Positions 45,486 to 55,954 of a stretch of 64,000 bases of DNA are shown here, one piece after another. The stretch's first letter is position 1. Each line of letters begins with the position of its first letter. The DNA comes from Humulus lupulus. Lineage: Eukaryota; Streptophyta; Magnoliopsida; Rosales; Cannabaceae. Under the pieces are notes generated by a model. That model did not search any database and was not told the DNA's origin. It saw nothing but the letters and a program-made list of their open reading frames with translations. The translations under genes and the position numbers were made by a program. The stretch is taken from assembly GCF_963169125.1 (NCBI RefSeq), contig NC_084802.1, positions 30,695,107 to 30,759,106 of the forward strand, in the 5' to 3' direction.

Positions 45486-46373
45486 TGTTGTCCCTCAAAA
45501 GTCAAGAGATGATGTGGAAAATGAGAAAGCGGTATGTTGCATCACAAGTTAGGAAAAAATAACAAAGTATTGAAAAAAGACCAATGAGAAAAAAAGATAG
45601 GTCCAAGACCTATAGGGAAGTCGACCAGGCCTAAATCTCCGAGGGGTGGTCGGCCTGGCCCTAGCCCCTAGGGGTGGTCAGCCTAACCCCAACTCCTAGG
45701 GATGGTCGGCCCACCCTATTCTTCATAGGGTGGTCGGCCTAAACTCCCAAATAGACCTTGATGGATGAAGTTCACGCTTGTTCAAGCTGAAATCAACAGG
45801 CCTAGCACCCAGAGGATCAACATGTAGGGTCATCAGGCCTAGCACCCAAGTTCTGAAGGGTGATCAGGCCTAGCAACTAAATCTTATGGACCAACCTAGA
45901 CTTAGCAGTTTCCTAGAGGTTTCAATCGTGCATCGTTTACCATGATCTAGAGAAACAACGGGAAGACCCACGATCTCATAATCATGGGGAGGTGGACACA
46001 TATCTCCACTACCCAATAATCATGTACCAAACCACAATCCTAGTATTATTGATCATGTAACAGCCCCTGGGTACTATAAATAAAGGACCCAGGGCTTCAT
46101 TGAAGGGGATCTGACGAATATTTTGGAAGAAACTCTGGGCAAATTAGTAACGAGTGAATACTTCTGTTCATCTGTGTAATTGTCTATCGAGTGATTCAAT
46201 ACTAAAGACTAAGTGGATTAGGTTATTACTGTTCATCAGAATAGGGATGAACCACTATAAAATTTCCATGTGTTTGTTTAAGATATTTGTATTATGTCGT
46301 ATATTGTATTTATTTCGTTCAAAAGGTGTCGTATATTGTACATATGACAGTTGGCTAATTTCATAGGTCAACA
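45486..46373 (+). repeat. Tat-like 5' LTR
   Basis: 888 bp, starting TGTTGTCCCTC and ending GGTCAACA. It includes a run of GGTGGTCGGCCT-type palindromic repeats (about 45615-45740) and AGGCCTAGCACCC repeats (about 45798-45870). Flanked by ATCTT on the left. Confidence 0.92.
46075..46084 (+). promoter_or_regulatory. TATA box of the Tat-like 5' LTR
   Basis: TATAAATAAA (46075-46084) lies about 290 bp before the LTR end. The 3' LTR has a similar motif (ATATAAATAAAG, about 62319-62330). Transcription of gag-pol would start roughly 30 bp downstream. Confidence 0.55.
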
Positions 46374-46391
46374 TTTTGGTGTTTTCATTAA
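46374..46391 (+). promoter_or_regulatory. Putative primer binding site of the Tat-like element
   Basis: TTTTGGTGTTTTCATTAA directly follows the 5' LTR. Its TTTGGTG start fits the position of Tat primer sites, but I cannot name the tRNA. Confidence 0.35.
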
Positions 46392-46429
46392 GATTATGAA
46401 ATCAAGAAACACACTTCATCAGTTTTACG

Positions 46430-46801
46430 ATGCCTCCAAAATCTAGTCAGACAAAGAAGATGACTCCTAGGGATTCCACCACTCAGGATCCCATCGATCC
46501 CATCAACGAACCTTAGGTGGAGGTTGGAGATCAACCTGATGTGGAAGATCCACAAGATGCTCACCAAGAGGAGATGGCGCAATTTCTGGCAAGGCAGAAG
46601 GCCTTTGCTGCAGAGATTGCCCTCCAGAGGGAGACTATGGAATGGCAACAATGGGAGATAGATGAGCAGGTCCAGAGGATGATCCAGAGGGAGCATAAAG
46701 CTAACCAGAGGCACCAGGAGATTGCTATGGCCCTAGAGGCGGCTACCCAGTTAGCCCGAGCTAACGCTGAAGCTGCTGCTCAGGCAGTGAGGGAGGCTCA
46801 G
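46430..46801 (+). pseudogene. gag: Tat-like gag, N-terminal part
   Basis: ATG at 46430 starts MPPKSSQTKKMTPRDSTTQD; a TAG follows at about 46514-46516. The same frame continues 46517-46801 as a Gln/Glu/Ala-rich, coiled-coil-prone stretch (AALEAATQ, ANAEAAAQAVREAQ) and ends exactly where the Tekay-type solo LTR (46802) begins. The other half continues after 49203. Confidence 0.7.
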
Positions 46802-47250
46802 TGTAACGCCCTAGTTAGCCAAGACCATCACACTGTGTACTTTAAATAGTGCTTAACTACTAAACGAGTCATTAGGCCATAAACGTGAATCTAAGTCTTA
46901 TTAATGGGCCAGGGTTAAAATATCGATTAAAAGGAATTAATATATTTGATTTAAAATGTTAAATTGTGCATGGGATCTCGTAAAAGTGTTTACAATTCAA
47001 AATGGTCATTACAATTCAAAAGTTACAATTGCGTCGACCTAAGCGGCAAAAATAGGGTTAAACCCTAGTTCCCCTGAGAAACACCTTGGCCGTGGTGGTC
47101 AAGCGGCTGCATATGTACACGTCGCCACCTAAGCTCTCCACTCAAGGCTGGGTAGGATTTTCTTTCCCTTTACTTGCACCACATAACACTCGTGAGCCAA
47201 AACTCAGCAAGAAAACTTATTACTGCATGTATACAAGTATAAATAAATGA

Positions 47251-47440
47251 TCATTCTGGGGCTTGTAGCCCTAATCAGATGATGACTGTTAAGTCATTCT
47301 GGGGTCCTACACCCTAGATTAATGACTATTAAGTCATTCTGGGGTGCTGTGCCCTGAATAGATGACTAATAAGAAATCTTGGGGTCCTGCGCCCTAAGCC
47401 ATGTGACCATCAAGTCACCTGAGCCTTTTAGCCCTAACTT
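47251..47440. repeat. Tandem repeat, 40-bp unit, inside the solo LTR
   Basis: TCATTCTGGG(G)-type starts at about 47251, 47294, 47334 and 47374, with a degenerate copy at about 47414, give a period of 40-43 bp. Each unit reads like TCATTCTGGGGTCCTGCGCC with a CCCTA tail. Confidence 0.75.
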
Positions 47441-47537
47441 TGAGTAACTAGCCATAGACTAACCAAGCTCTTTAGTTTTCTTCAACCAATAGGTCAGACG
47501 GGCATATAAGGCTCTGTTGATTAGATCTAATCATATC

Positions 47538-47690
47538 GACTAGCGCTCGCTGTGCTATTGCCGCTCTTGACTCATAAGTTGATGCCATACGACCAACGCT
47601 CAGTAATATTGCCGATCGTGACTGATAAGTTAGAGCTTCATGACTAGCACTCAGCACTATTGTCATTTCTGACTCATAAGTCAGTGTGTT
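47538..47690. repeat. Tandem repeat, about 52-bp unit, inside the solo LTR
   Basis: Three copies of a unit starting GACTAGCGCTC-like at about 47538, 47591 and 47642 (period 51-53 bp), each ending near CTCATAAGTTG. Confidence 0.6.
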
Positions 47691-49203
47691 GCTCAGATAA
47701 ACAATGCAATCAAGCATTCATAATGCAATAGATATCCAAATATAGAGCACTCAACATGCTTCAACAATAATCATGTATGTCACATAATTGGTGCAGTTTT
47801 CTTACCTCAGACTTGAGCATAAAATAAGTTCAGAACGACCCTTGAGAACGATCTTGACCTTAGGCCCTTAGCGGTCACCTAATAATAACCAAATATGAAA
47901 TCCCATCAATAAAATAAGTAATAAAAATTCTCGGACCAAGCCCTAGCCCCCGGAACCTCGAATCCTACCAAAACGGGTAGTAGATTCGATCCTGAGCCTT
48001 AAGGTTTGAAAACCCGCGCTTAAAACCAAATAAAACTAAGCTTGGCTCAAAAAGAATAGGTGGCCCGCGACTTGCCCCCAAAGGTCGTGGCACGCCTCCC
48101 AGACAGACAGGCCCCTTGTCTGGGTGCCAGAGGCGGGCCGCGACTTGCCTTTGAGGGTCGCGGCGAGCCTGCCAGACAGAGCCCAATGAAGGCTCTGGGG
48201 TTTGCTCAAGTCACGACACCCATGAACATGATCGCGACATGACCTCGTGAACTCAGCTCCCCTACATTTTCCTCAATTCAAACTCATCCCAAAACATAAC
48301 CCAACAATCCCAATATCAAAACCAAACCCCAACACAACATTATCACCAATCTAACAATAAAATCCCAAGCTTTATAACACTTAAAATACCACCAAATACC
48401 CAATTCTAAGATCAGAATATCAAGCTTATAATTAACCTCAAGAAATAGAGTAAAACTTCAAATTTCAAGCTTAGAATCCTTACCTCAAATATCCCTAAGC
48501 TTTACTCAATCAAGAACCTAGCTCAAATAGCTTCAATTCTCCTAAACTTCAAGTTTCAAAAATCAATCTGAGAGAGAGAGTATGATCGAGAGAGAGAAGA
48601 AGAAGAAAGCCCCTGTGTTTCTATGGTTCCTTCCACGTTTTTCCTTGGTTGAGTATATCTATAAGCCTAAATGACAAAAATGCCCCTAAGGCCATCCTAA
48701 TCCCTCAAAGCCACCCAAGGGCGATTTCATCATTTTCACTTACCCTATTAATCATAATCAATGTCCTCCAATTCCTGTTACTCCCAATATCCTCAAATAA
48801 TTACCAAATCATTTCCCATTACCCGCTTAATCCCGGTAATGTACTAAGCACCAAATTCCCCCTAGGCTCACCTTGAGCCTAGTAATTAACCCTGTTATGA
48901 CCAAACCGCTAACTTGTTTCCTAGGACCGTCTCATGCCGAATAGCTCAAACATATTCACATAATAATGTGATATCACCCATATATCACATACATGCACAC
49001 AAATATACAAATACGCTCTCAACGGGCGAAAATTACGAAAATGCTCTTCTTTTAAGAAATGGCACACATATATGCAAATACAATCATATGATAACACAAC
49101 AGACATAATCATGCATATAATCACATAATAATGCATTAAATCAATTATTGCCCTATTGGTCTCCTAATCCAAGCACTAAGCCATATTAAGGAATGACGTT
49201 ACA

Positions 49204-50584
49204 CTCAGGCCAAAGGACCAGGGATGTGAGACAACAGTAACAGGGAGTCCCAGGGGAGAAGTCAAACCCCAAGGACGCTCGCAGAGCCACTTTCCAAGAG
49301 ACAAGATGAAGAGGCGCAATCTAAGACTGCCTCCTCCATGATTAAGAAGAATAACACTTCATCTCAGAGTAAGAGTGTTACAAACACGAAGGCCTCCTCC
49401 CAGGGGGATAGACGAAACGACACAGGAAGGAAGGTCAGACATCTGAGAGGCGTGACAAGAATGGAAATAGTCGCTCAAAGTCTTAAAGTCATGTAGGAGG
49501 AGAGGCTCGGGGGCAGGATCGCAGTGGCAAGAGCAAGGTGGACCTACCACCCCTATACCCTCAGTCTCGCAAGAGAAAAGAACCAATGAACAACACTAAT
49601 GTCGTGTTCGATGGGCTCGAAAAATATGCACAACCTCAGGATCTGAGGGAGGTCATCAACCGGAGGACCAGCACTCAAGAGGGGGTACTAGGGATGTCTA
49701 CCCCACCTAGAGCAGCGATCCGACCAGTAGTGCAGGCTCAAATAGATGCACTCACCATGGCTATTCAGGGCCTGAAAAAGAAACCTTTCGACATCGAGCT
49801 GGCTCATAGAAGTGGAAGTCCCTTCAGTACCAAGATCCAAGCTGCTCAACCACCATTGAAATATAAGACCCTGAAACTTCCAACATACACTGGGAAGGAG
49901 GATCCAGTATGACACATTGGAATGTTTGAGGATCAGATGGAGTTGCTCGGTGTGGAGCATGATTATAGGTGCAGGGTATTCCCTACCACTCTCTCTGACT
50001 CAGCTCAAGAAAGGTATTGGAAATTCAAACCTGGATCCATCACTTCCTGGGAGTAATTCAGGAAGGAATTTTGTAAGGTCTTCAGTGCCGGATGGATTCA
50101 ACCAGTTTATACCAATCAGCTAGCTTACATCAAGCAAGGGAAGGATGAATCTCTAATGGACTACATCCAAAGATTCATGAGGGAGGAAAGTCGAGCATCC
50201 ACATTAGGAGATGAAGGGATGTTCGTTGCCATCTTGGTAGGAATAATTTATTGTAATCCCTTGTGGGATAGCATGCACAGGAACCCCATCAACACCTTGT
50301 AGGGGTTCTTGGACCGAGCAGACAAATACATGAAGCTAGATGACGCTATCATGAAAGAAGAAAATGGCATAAACCATCCGACCAGTATCAAGGCAAGCAA
50401 GAACAGTGCAAACCCTCCGGGTAGCAATGTGGGAAGCGGTAAGAAGAGGAGTACCTCAAGGGCTGAGTAGAGTGGAGAAAAGAAGGCTAAGTCAGCACCA
50501 ACCGAAAAACAGCCTAAGTATCAGCCCTGCCAGCCCAGGTTCACCAACTATACTGTTCTGACTACATTAAGGGCTGAGATTTAC
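49204..50584 (+). pseudogene. gag: Tat-like gag, central part
   Basis: After the solo LTR an open frame (49538-49912) reads DLREVINRRTSTQEGVLGMS and LKLPTYTGKEDP, then a stop. The following frames contain HIGMFEDQMELLGVEHDYRC, FPTTLSDSAQERYWKFKPGS, the capsid-like FCKVFSAGWIQPVYTNQLAY and IKQGKDESLMDYIQRF, with stops in between (for example near 50056, 50301 and 50468). The region fits the gag capsid of Tat elements. Confidence 0.78.
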
Positions 50585-51383
50585 GTGGCAACATACCAGG
50601 AGGTACCATACCGGAAGCCACCACCCTTGCGCTCAAAGGGAAAGAGGGACAAGAACAAGTTTTGTCGTTTCCATAATGACTGTGGGCATGACACAAAAGA
50701 GTGCAAACATTTGAAAGATGAGATAGAGTTTCTCCTCCGATTAGGAAAATTGTCGAGGTACCGAGTAAAGATCGAAACCCCAAGCAGGAATCTAGAGTTC
50801 CGAAGGCAAAGGAGTCCACCACTGGAGCTAGCGGCCGTGGACTTCACATTGGATACCATATGTGGGGGGCCCCACATAGTAGGCAACAGTAACAATGCTC
50901 ATGAGCGATATGCAAGGACCCTAAGATATGAGGTAGGGGAGTCTTCCCAGTGTATGGAAATCGAGGAGCGCTCTCCAAAAAATCTGCAATATGAAAGTGA
51001 AACTCTCACTTTTACGGAGGATGATGCCAGGCACGTGAGGTACCCCCACAATGACCCTCTGGTCCTTACCATTCAAATCGCCAATGCCCGAGTGAAGAGA
51101 TGCTTGGTGGATACGGGAAGCTTAGTAGATATCATCTACAAATCATACCTTGAGAATGGTCAAGGACCTGACACCTTGTTCCCAAGTGATATATGGGTTC
51201 ACAGGATAATGCCTTTCACCAGGAGGAACTTTCAGACTGCCGGTCACGGTGGGGGATGCTCCTAGGCACAAGACTGTGATGGCAGAGTTCCTAGTGGTAG
51301 ATTGCTCATCGGCTTACAATGTAGTGCTCGGGAGACCCCTCCTAATACCATTACACGCAGCAGTGTCTATCTGACATCTATCT
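50585..51383 (+). pseudogene. pol: Tat-like gag tail with knuckle-like motif and aspartic protease
   Basis: A frame from 50585 carries FCRFHNDCGHDTKECKHLKD (about 50660-50720), the knuckle-like motif of Tat gag, then FTLDTICGGPHIVG. The protease motif KRCLVDTGSLVDIIYKS lies at about 51095-51145 (DTGS intact). A frameshift near 51170-51250 leads to AEFLVVDCSSAYNAVLGRPL (about 51270-51345), the protease C-terminus. Confidence 0.82.
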
Positions 51384-53043
51384 TTGAAGTTCCCCATAAG
51401 CACAGGGCAAGGGTGCATACAGGGTAACCAAAGGGAGGCACAAAAATGCTATAATGAGTCAGTGGTAAAGGCAAAGAAAGGACCATGCATAAACCACATG
51501 GTAGTAAACTGCTGCGAAGGGAATGAAGGAACTGATGAGGTTGTCAACATGGAAGTTGACGTTGAAAGAAATACTCTACTCGAGCCGGGGGCTCCTTTTA
51601 ACGAAGATTTTTTATTATAGCAAGTTTCCGAAAGTGAGGGAAACGACATCGATCCTCGCTTTGGGGATGACGTCATAGGGGTAGGACCAGTCAAAGATCT
51701 TGACGAAGTCCTACTAGATGAGGAGGACCCGGCTAGAGTAATCAAAGTCGGGAAGGAGCTAAAGGTAGAAATTAAGGCACGGTTGGTAGAATTTTTTAAG
51801 AAGAACCAGGGCGTCTTTGCCTGGTCACACAAGGACATGTTTGGAATTTCTTCGTCTGTAATAAGCCATGTCCTCAATGTTGACAAAAATTACCCACTGA
51901 TGCAACAAAAAAAGAGACTGCTTGACAAAGATTGATCTCAAGCCCTGAAGGAGAAGGTCGAGCGACTCAAAGAAAACGCTTTCATAAGGGAGGCCTACTA
52001 CCCTGATTGGGTATCAAACCCCGTTTTGGTCCTAAAACCAAACAAGAAGTGGAGGACATGCATGGACTTCACAGATCTGAACAAGGTCTGCCCCAAAGAC
52101 TGCTTCCCACTACCCAAAAAAGACCAACTTGTCGATGCAATTGCAGGACATGAAATACTCTCATTCATGGATGCATATTCTGGGTATAATCAAATAAGTA
52201 TGCACCCTCCCGACGAGGAACATACTAGCTTCCAGATAGACAAGGGATCGTACTGTTATAAGGTAATGCCATTCGGCTTGAAGAATGCAGGAGCCACCTA
52301 CCAGCGTTTAGTGAGTGGCATGTTCCGAGACTTGATCGGCAAAAATATGGAGGTATATGTTGATGACATGTTGGTCAAGTCCAAAGAAGCTGGAGGGCAT
52401 GTTAAAGACTTGGAGGAATGCTTTGCAATACTTAGAAAGTATCGCATGAAGTTGAATCCTCTCAAGTGCTCATTTAGAGTTGGTTCTGGTAAGTTTCTCG
52501 GATACATAGTCAATTCACGTGGAATCTAGGCTAACCCCGAGAAGATCAAAGCATTGATCAAAATGAAGTCACCTACCACAATCAAAGAAGTGCAAAGATT
52601 AACAGGGAGAGTAGCTGCCCTCAGTAGGTTCATATCAAAGTCTACGGACAAGTGTGTCCCCTTCTTTAACTTACTGAGAGGCAGCAAGAAGATTCAATGG
52701 CCGATGAATGTGAGAAAGCCTTCCAAGCCTTGAAGGAGCATCTTGCTCAACCTCTTGTCCTAGCGAAGCCAATAGATGGTGAAGTACTATTCATCTATGT
52801 GGCAATCATTAAGCATGCGATTGGCGTTGCTTTGGTGAAAGAAGAGAACAGGGTACAACACCCTCTATACTATATCAGTAAAAGGCTAGTAGGTATGGAG
52901 TCTAGGTATCCCCCTCTTGAAAATCTAGCTTACTATTTAGAAATCACCTCTCGAAAGTTGCGCCCATACTTCCAAGCTCACTCAATCCGAGTCCTAACCG
53001 ATCAACCGCTACAATAAGTTCTTCAGTAACCAGAGGCCTCAGG
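51384..53043 (+). pseudogene. pol: Tat-like reverse transcriptase and first RNase H
   Basis: In one frame, with stops near 51618 and 51934: FAWSHKDMFGISSSVISHVL, VLKPNKKWRTCMDFTDLNKV (about 52030-52090), MDAYSGYNQISMHPPDEEHT, VMPFGLKNAGATYQRL and the active site MEVYVDDMLVKS (YVDD at 52356-52367, intact). RT ends near GYIVNSRGI, followed by a stop (about 52527). RT connection and RNase H follow (ALIKMKSPTTIKEVQRLTG; then in a shifted frame HPLYYISKRLVGMESRYPPL) to about 53016. Confidence 0.88.
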
Positions 53044-53662
53044 ATGATTACTCAAATGGGCGGTGGAGTTAGGAAATATATCAATTATCATTCGAGGACG
53101 GTGATAAAAGGACAAGCATTGAAAGACTTCATAGTCGACGGCACTAACCTTGAAGACCCTTCCTACCAATCGAAGAATGGAGATACCGAGAAGGAAGGAG
53201 ATACTCCCGTATGGAAGCTATATGTTGATGGAGAATCCAATGAACACAACTCAGGCACAGGAATCATACTGATTACTCTAGAGAATCATCGAATCCACTG
53301 CGCTCTCAGATTTGGATTCAACGCTTCAAACAACGAGGCTGAGTACGAGGCATTGGTAGCAGGATTATGCTTATCTCAGGATGTGCATGCATAGTCCCTG
53401 GAGATATTCAGAAATTCCCAATTAGTAGTGTACCGGGTATTGCGGGAGTATCATGCGAATGGACTTAGGATGGTGTAGTACATGAACAAGGTGAAGGACT
53501 TGTTGACACAGTTCAAGAGATACTCGATTACACAAGTCCCGAGGGAGCAGAATGCCAATGCTGATGCCTTAGCCAAGCTTGCCAGTGCCAAAGACACAGA
53601 CACCCTAAATTTCATTCTCGTTGAATACTTGGCGGAAAGAAGCATAGCTGAACAGTAGGCAA
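53044..53662 (+). pseudogene. pol: Tat-like archaeal-type RNase H (aRNH)
   Basis: An open frame 53044-53394 has WKLYVDGESNEHNSGTGIIL (about 53210-53275), with the first catalytic Asp, and ASNNEAEYEALVAGLCL (about 53320-53375). After a stop it continues SLEIFRNSQLVV (Asp of the usual SDSQ changed to Asn, about 53413) and VPREQNANADALAKLAS (about 53540-53590). An extra RNase H of this type, besides the normal one, is a hallmark of the Tat/Ogre lineages. The frame ends RSIAEQ; no integrase follows. Confidence 0.83.
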
Positions 53663-53670
53663 ATGTATTA

Positions 53671-54290
53671 AATTATGTTCAATAAGAGACAGGTCCTAGG
53701 ACCTTGTCGTCAAATCATTGGATCATGTTTGATTTCGATCCTTGAGGGACCTATCGACCCATACGATCCAAAAGAGAGACAGGTCCTAGGACCTTGTTGT
53801 CAAATTAATGGATCATGTTCGATCTTGGTTCTTGAGGAGCCTATCAACCCATACGATCCAAAAGAGAGACAGGTCCTAGGACTTTGTCGCCAAATTATTT
53901 GATCATGTTCGATCCTGGTTCTTGAGGAACCTATCGACCCACACGATCAATAAGAGAGACAGGTCCTAGGACCTTGTCGTAAAATTATGGATCATGTTCA
54001 ATCTTGGTTCTTGAAGAGCCTATCGACCCATACAGTCCAAACAAGAGACTAGTCTGAGGACCTTGTTGCTAATTTAGTTGATCATGTTCGATCTTGGTTC
54101 TTGAGGAACTTATCGACCTATATGCTCAACAAAAGAGACTGGTCTGAGGACTAGTCGCCATTATTTGATCACGTTCGATCCTGGTTCTTGAGGAACATAT
54201 TGACCCATACAATAAAAAAAAAGGCTGGTTCGAAGACCAGTCGCCATCATCGGATCATAATCGAATCTGGTCCTTGAAGGACCGAGTGAG
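53671..54290. repeat. Minisatellite, 90-bp unit, about 7 copies
   Basis: GAGACAGGTCCTAGGACC-type unit starts near 53681, 53771, 53861, 53951, 54041 and 54131, a steady 90-bp period; the last copy (about 54221-54290) is degenerate. Each unit includes GATCATGTTCGATC and TTCTTGAGGA. Because 90 is a multiple of three, one frame repeats a 30-residue peptide, but no coding function is suggested. Tat elements are known for tandem repeats in their 3' region. Confidence 0.9.
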
Positions 54291-55161
54291 AATCTGATTT
54301 AAGACTCGTTACGGGCTCGATTAGCCAATCTAGACCCGGTTGGTCCAACTTAGACACTTCTGTCTACAATCATTATAATGAGTACACGAGAGATTACGTA
54401 GATCATGATTGACACTTGCTACACAAGCTGCATCTGTGTATAGGTATCATTACTACTGAGTATGAAACCATCACCCGACTGCCAATGCGGGACAAGCATT
54501 TGCTGCTTGCATCATTGGGTGAAAAGGATAGTACTATGTGTTTAAACGCTCGAAGCAAGGCATGGTCAAGTAGCAAGTGACCAAGGATTTTAAACCCATG
54601 ATCACTTGGGGCGCATATAGTACATATCGATCGGGGAATACACAAGAAATGAGGATGTGACCTTAAATACTAAGCAAGCTTAAGTTTTTCTAGGACATTT
54701 GTTCAACATATATTCCGAAAGTGCAAAAAACAAAAACAAAAAGGCATTGATAGGGAGACTCCTAGTCAATTCCCTTATAGGGTGGTCAACCTACCCACCA
54801 ACCCTTATCAGGTGGTCGGCCTATCACCCATGGGGTGGTCGACCTGACTATTTTGTTCATGGTACTTGGTGAAGTATCGTACTACTCACATTAACATGGT
54901 TGTTAGCATGAAAAACGTAAACGAGTAAGGTTAGTATGGCACGTGAACTACATGTGTTCAGAGTATACTGATACCTGAACCAATGAAGGTTGTGAGTTGA
55001 TATACTTAGTATGCATTGGAAATAATTTTTTTCACTCAATACACTAAGTACTCATAACAAAAAAGCATAAAGCCCTAAAATGTCATATGTGCAAATTGTC
55101 AAGTACAAGGTGCCCCACCAATGGCATGAAAGGAAAGACTAAGTAAAAGACCAAAAGAAGA
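54291..55161. other. Noncoding Tat 3' region
   Basis: No frame that reads like a protein. It contains further GGTGGTCGGCCT-type repeats (about 54790-54845) and some direct repeats with the LTR palindrome cluster. The integrase that normally lies here is absent. Confidence 0.5.
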
Positions 55162-55954
55162 CTAACTAGGGCAAGGAGTATCATCTGAAAGACCACCCTG
55201 AGCCTCAGCAGGCTCACGAGCCAAACACTTCCTAAGCTCCTTCGCTCGCATCTTCTCGGGAAGGAAATCCAAGTTCATATCTTTGTTGGACTTCCAAATC
55301 AAGTAGAAGCAAGAGAAAGCTGTCTCTGAATACTCCTCCCGAGCCTTGTCCCGGGCAGCTTTGACCTCTTGCTCCTTCTCGACAAGAGCATCCTTATGCA
55401 GTTGATCCATGTTGGCAATTAGCTTCTTCTTCTCAGCTTCAGGCTATTTGAGCTGATCGGCAAGTTTCCCCTTCATCTGGGTTACCCTGAGAGTCAACTC
55501 AGTCACTTCCTGCTGTTTAAGCTCAACGACACTATGGAGAGTGCTGATCTCTTCATCTTTCAAAGCAATGTCTGCATCCCTAGAGCCAAGAATGCGCCTA
55601 AGGTCCAGCACCTCATGGCGGGCAGCTTCAAGCTCAGACTAGATATTGGAAAACGTGGAGGTATACTCTACAGACCTATCACGGACATGGGAGACCAACA
55701 TTAGTGCCTGCAAAAAACATATAAGTGTTAGATAACATTGGCACACTAGCTAACAAGACAAAAAGAAAACTGTAGAGGACTTACGCTCTGAATGTCAAGG
55801 AGTGACTTTGTGAGGATGGTGCTCAAGTCCTCATTCTTAATCCCATTAAAAGCTGTTGTCGTCTGCTATAGATGGGATGCTCGGTCCATGATGGCACCTA
55901 AATTCCGTATGGCAAACTGGTGTTGCTTAGATAAGGGAGCAGGTGCAGAAGAGG
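55162..55954 (-). pseudogene. Antisense gene of the Tat-like element, C-terminal coiled-coil part
   Basis: On the minus strand, frames between the solo LTR (55955) and the stop at 55162 read ALMLVSHVRDRSVEYTSTFS and RHEVLDLRRILGSRDADIAL, a heptad-rich coiled coil with one stop near 55447. They then give KKLIANMDQLHKDALVEKEQ and end ECLAREPAEAQGGLSDD-like. A 77-bp intron (55708-55784) has GTAAGTC and TTTTGCAG borders on the minus strand. It rejoins the N-terminal part (58392-60166) in frame across the solo LTR. Many Tat elements carry such an antisense ORF downstream of pol; its function is unknown. Confidence 0.72.

Larger units (their letters stand above)
46802..49203 (-). repeat. Solo LTR, Tekay type, in gag of the Tat-like element
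   Basis: Starts TGTAACGCCCTAG and ends GACGTTACA on the plus strand, like the Tekay LTRs of the window in minus orientation. It is flanked by a perfect 5-bp duplication CTCAG (46797-46801 and 49204-49208). There is no internal sequence, so it is a solo LTR left by recombination between the two LTRs of a complete copy. Its palindrome cluster lies at about 48058-48245. Confidence 0.88.

Noticed and set aside
53675..53902. 75-codon ORF with repeating 30-residue peptide
   Set aside because: It is a by-product of the 90-bp minisatellite; the period divides by three. No start context or conservation beyond the repeat.
53671..54290. CRISPR array
   Set aside because: Units are direct tandem repeats without unique spacers, and the sequence is eukaryotic.
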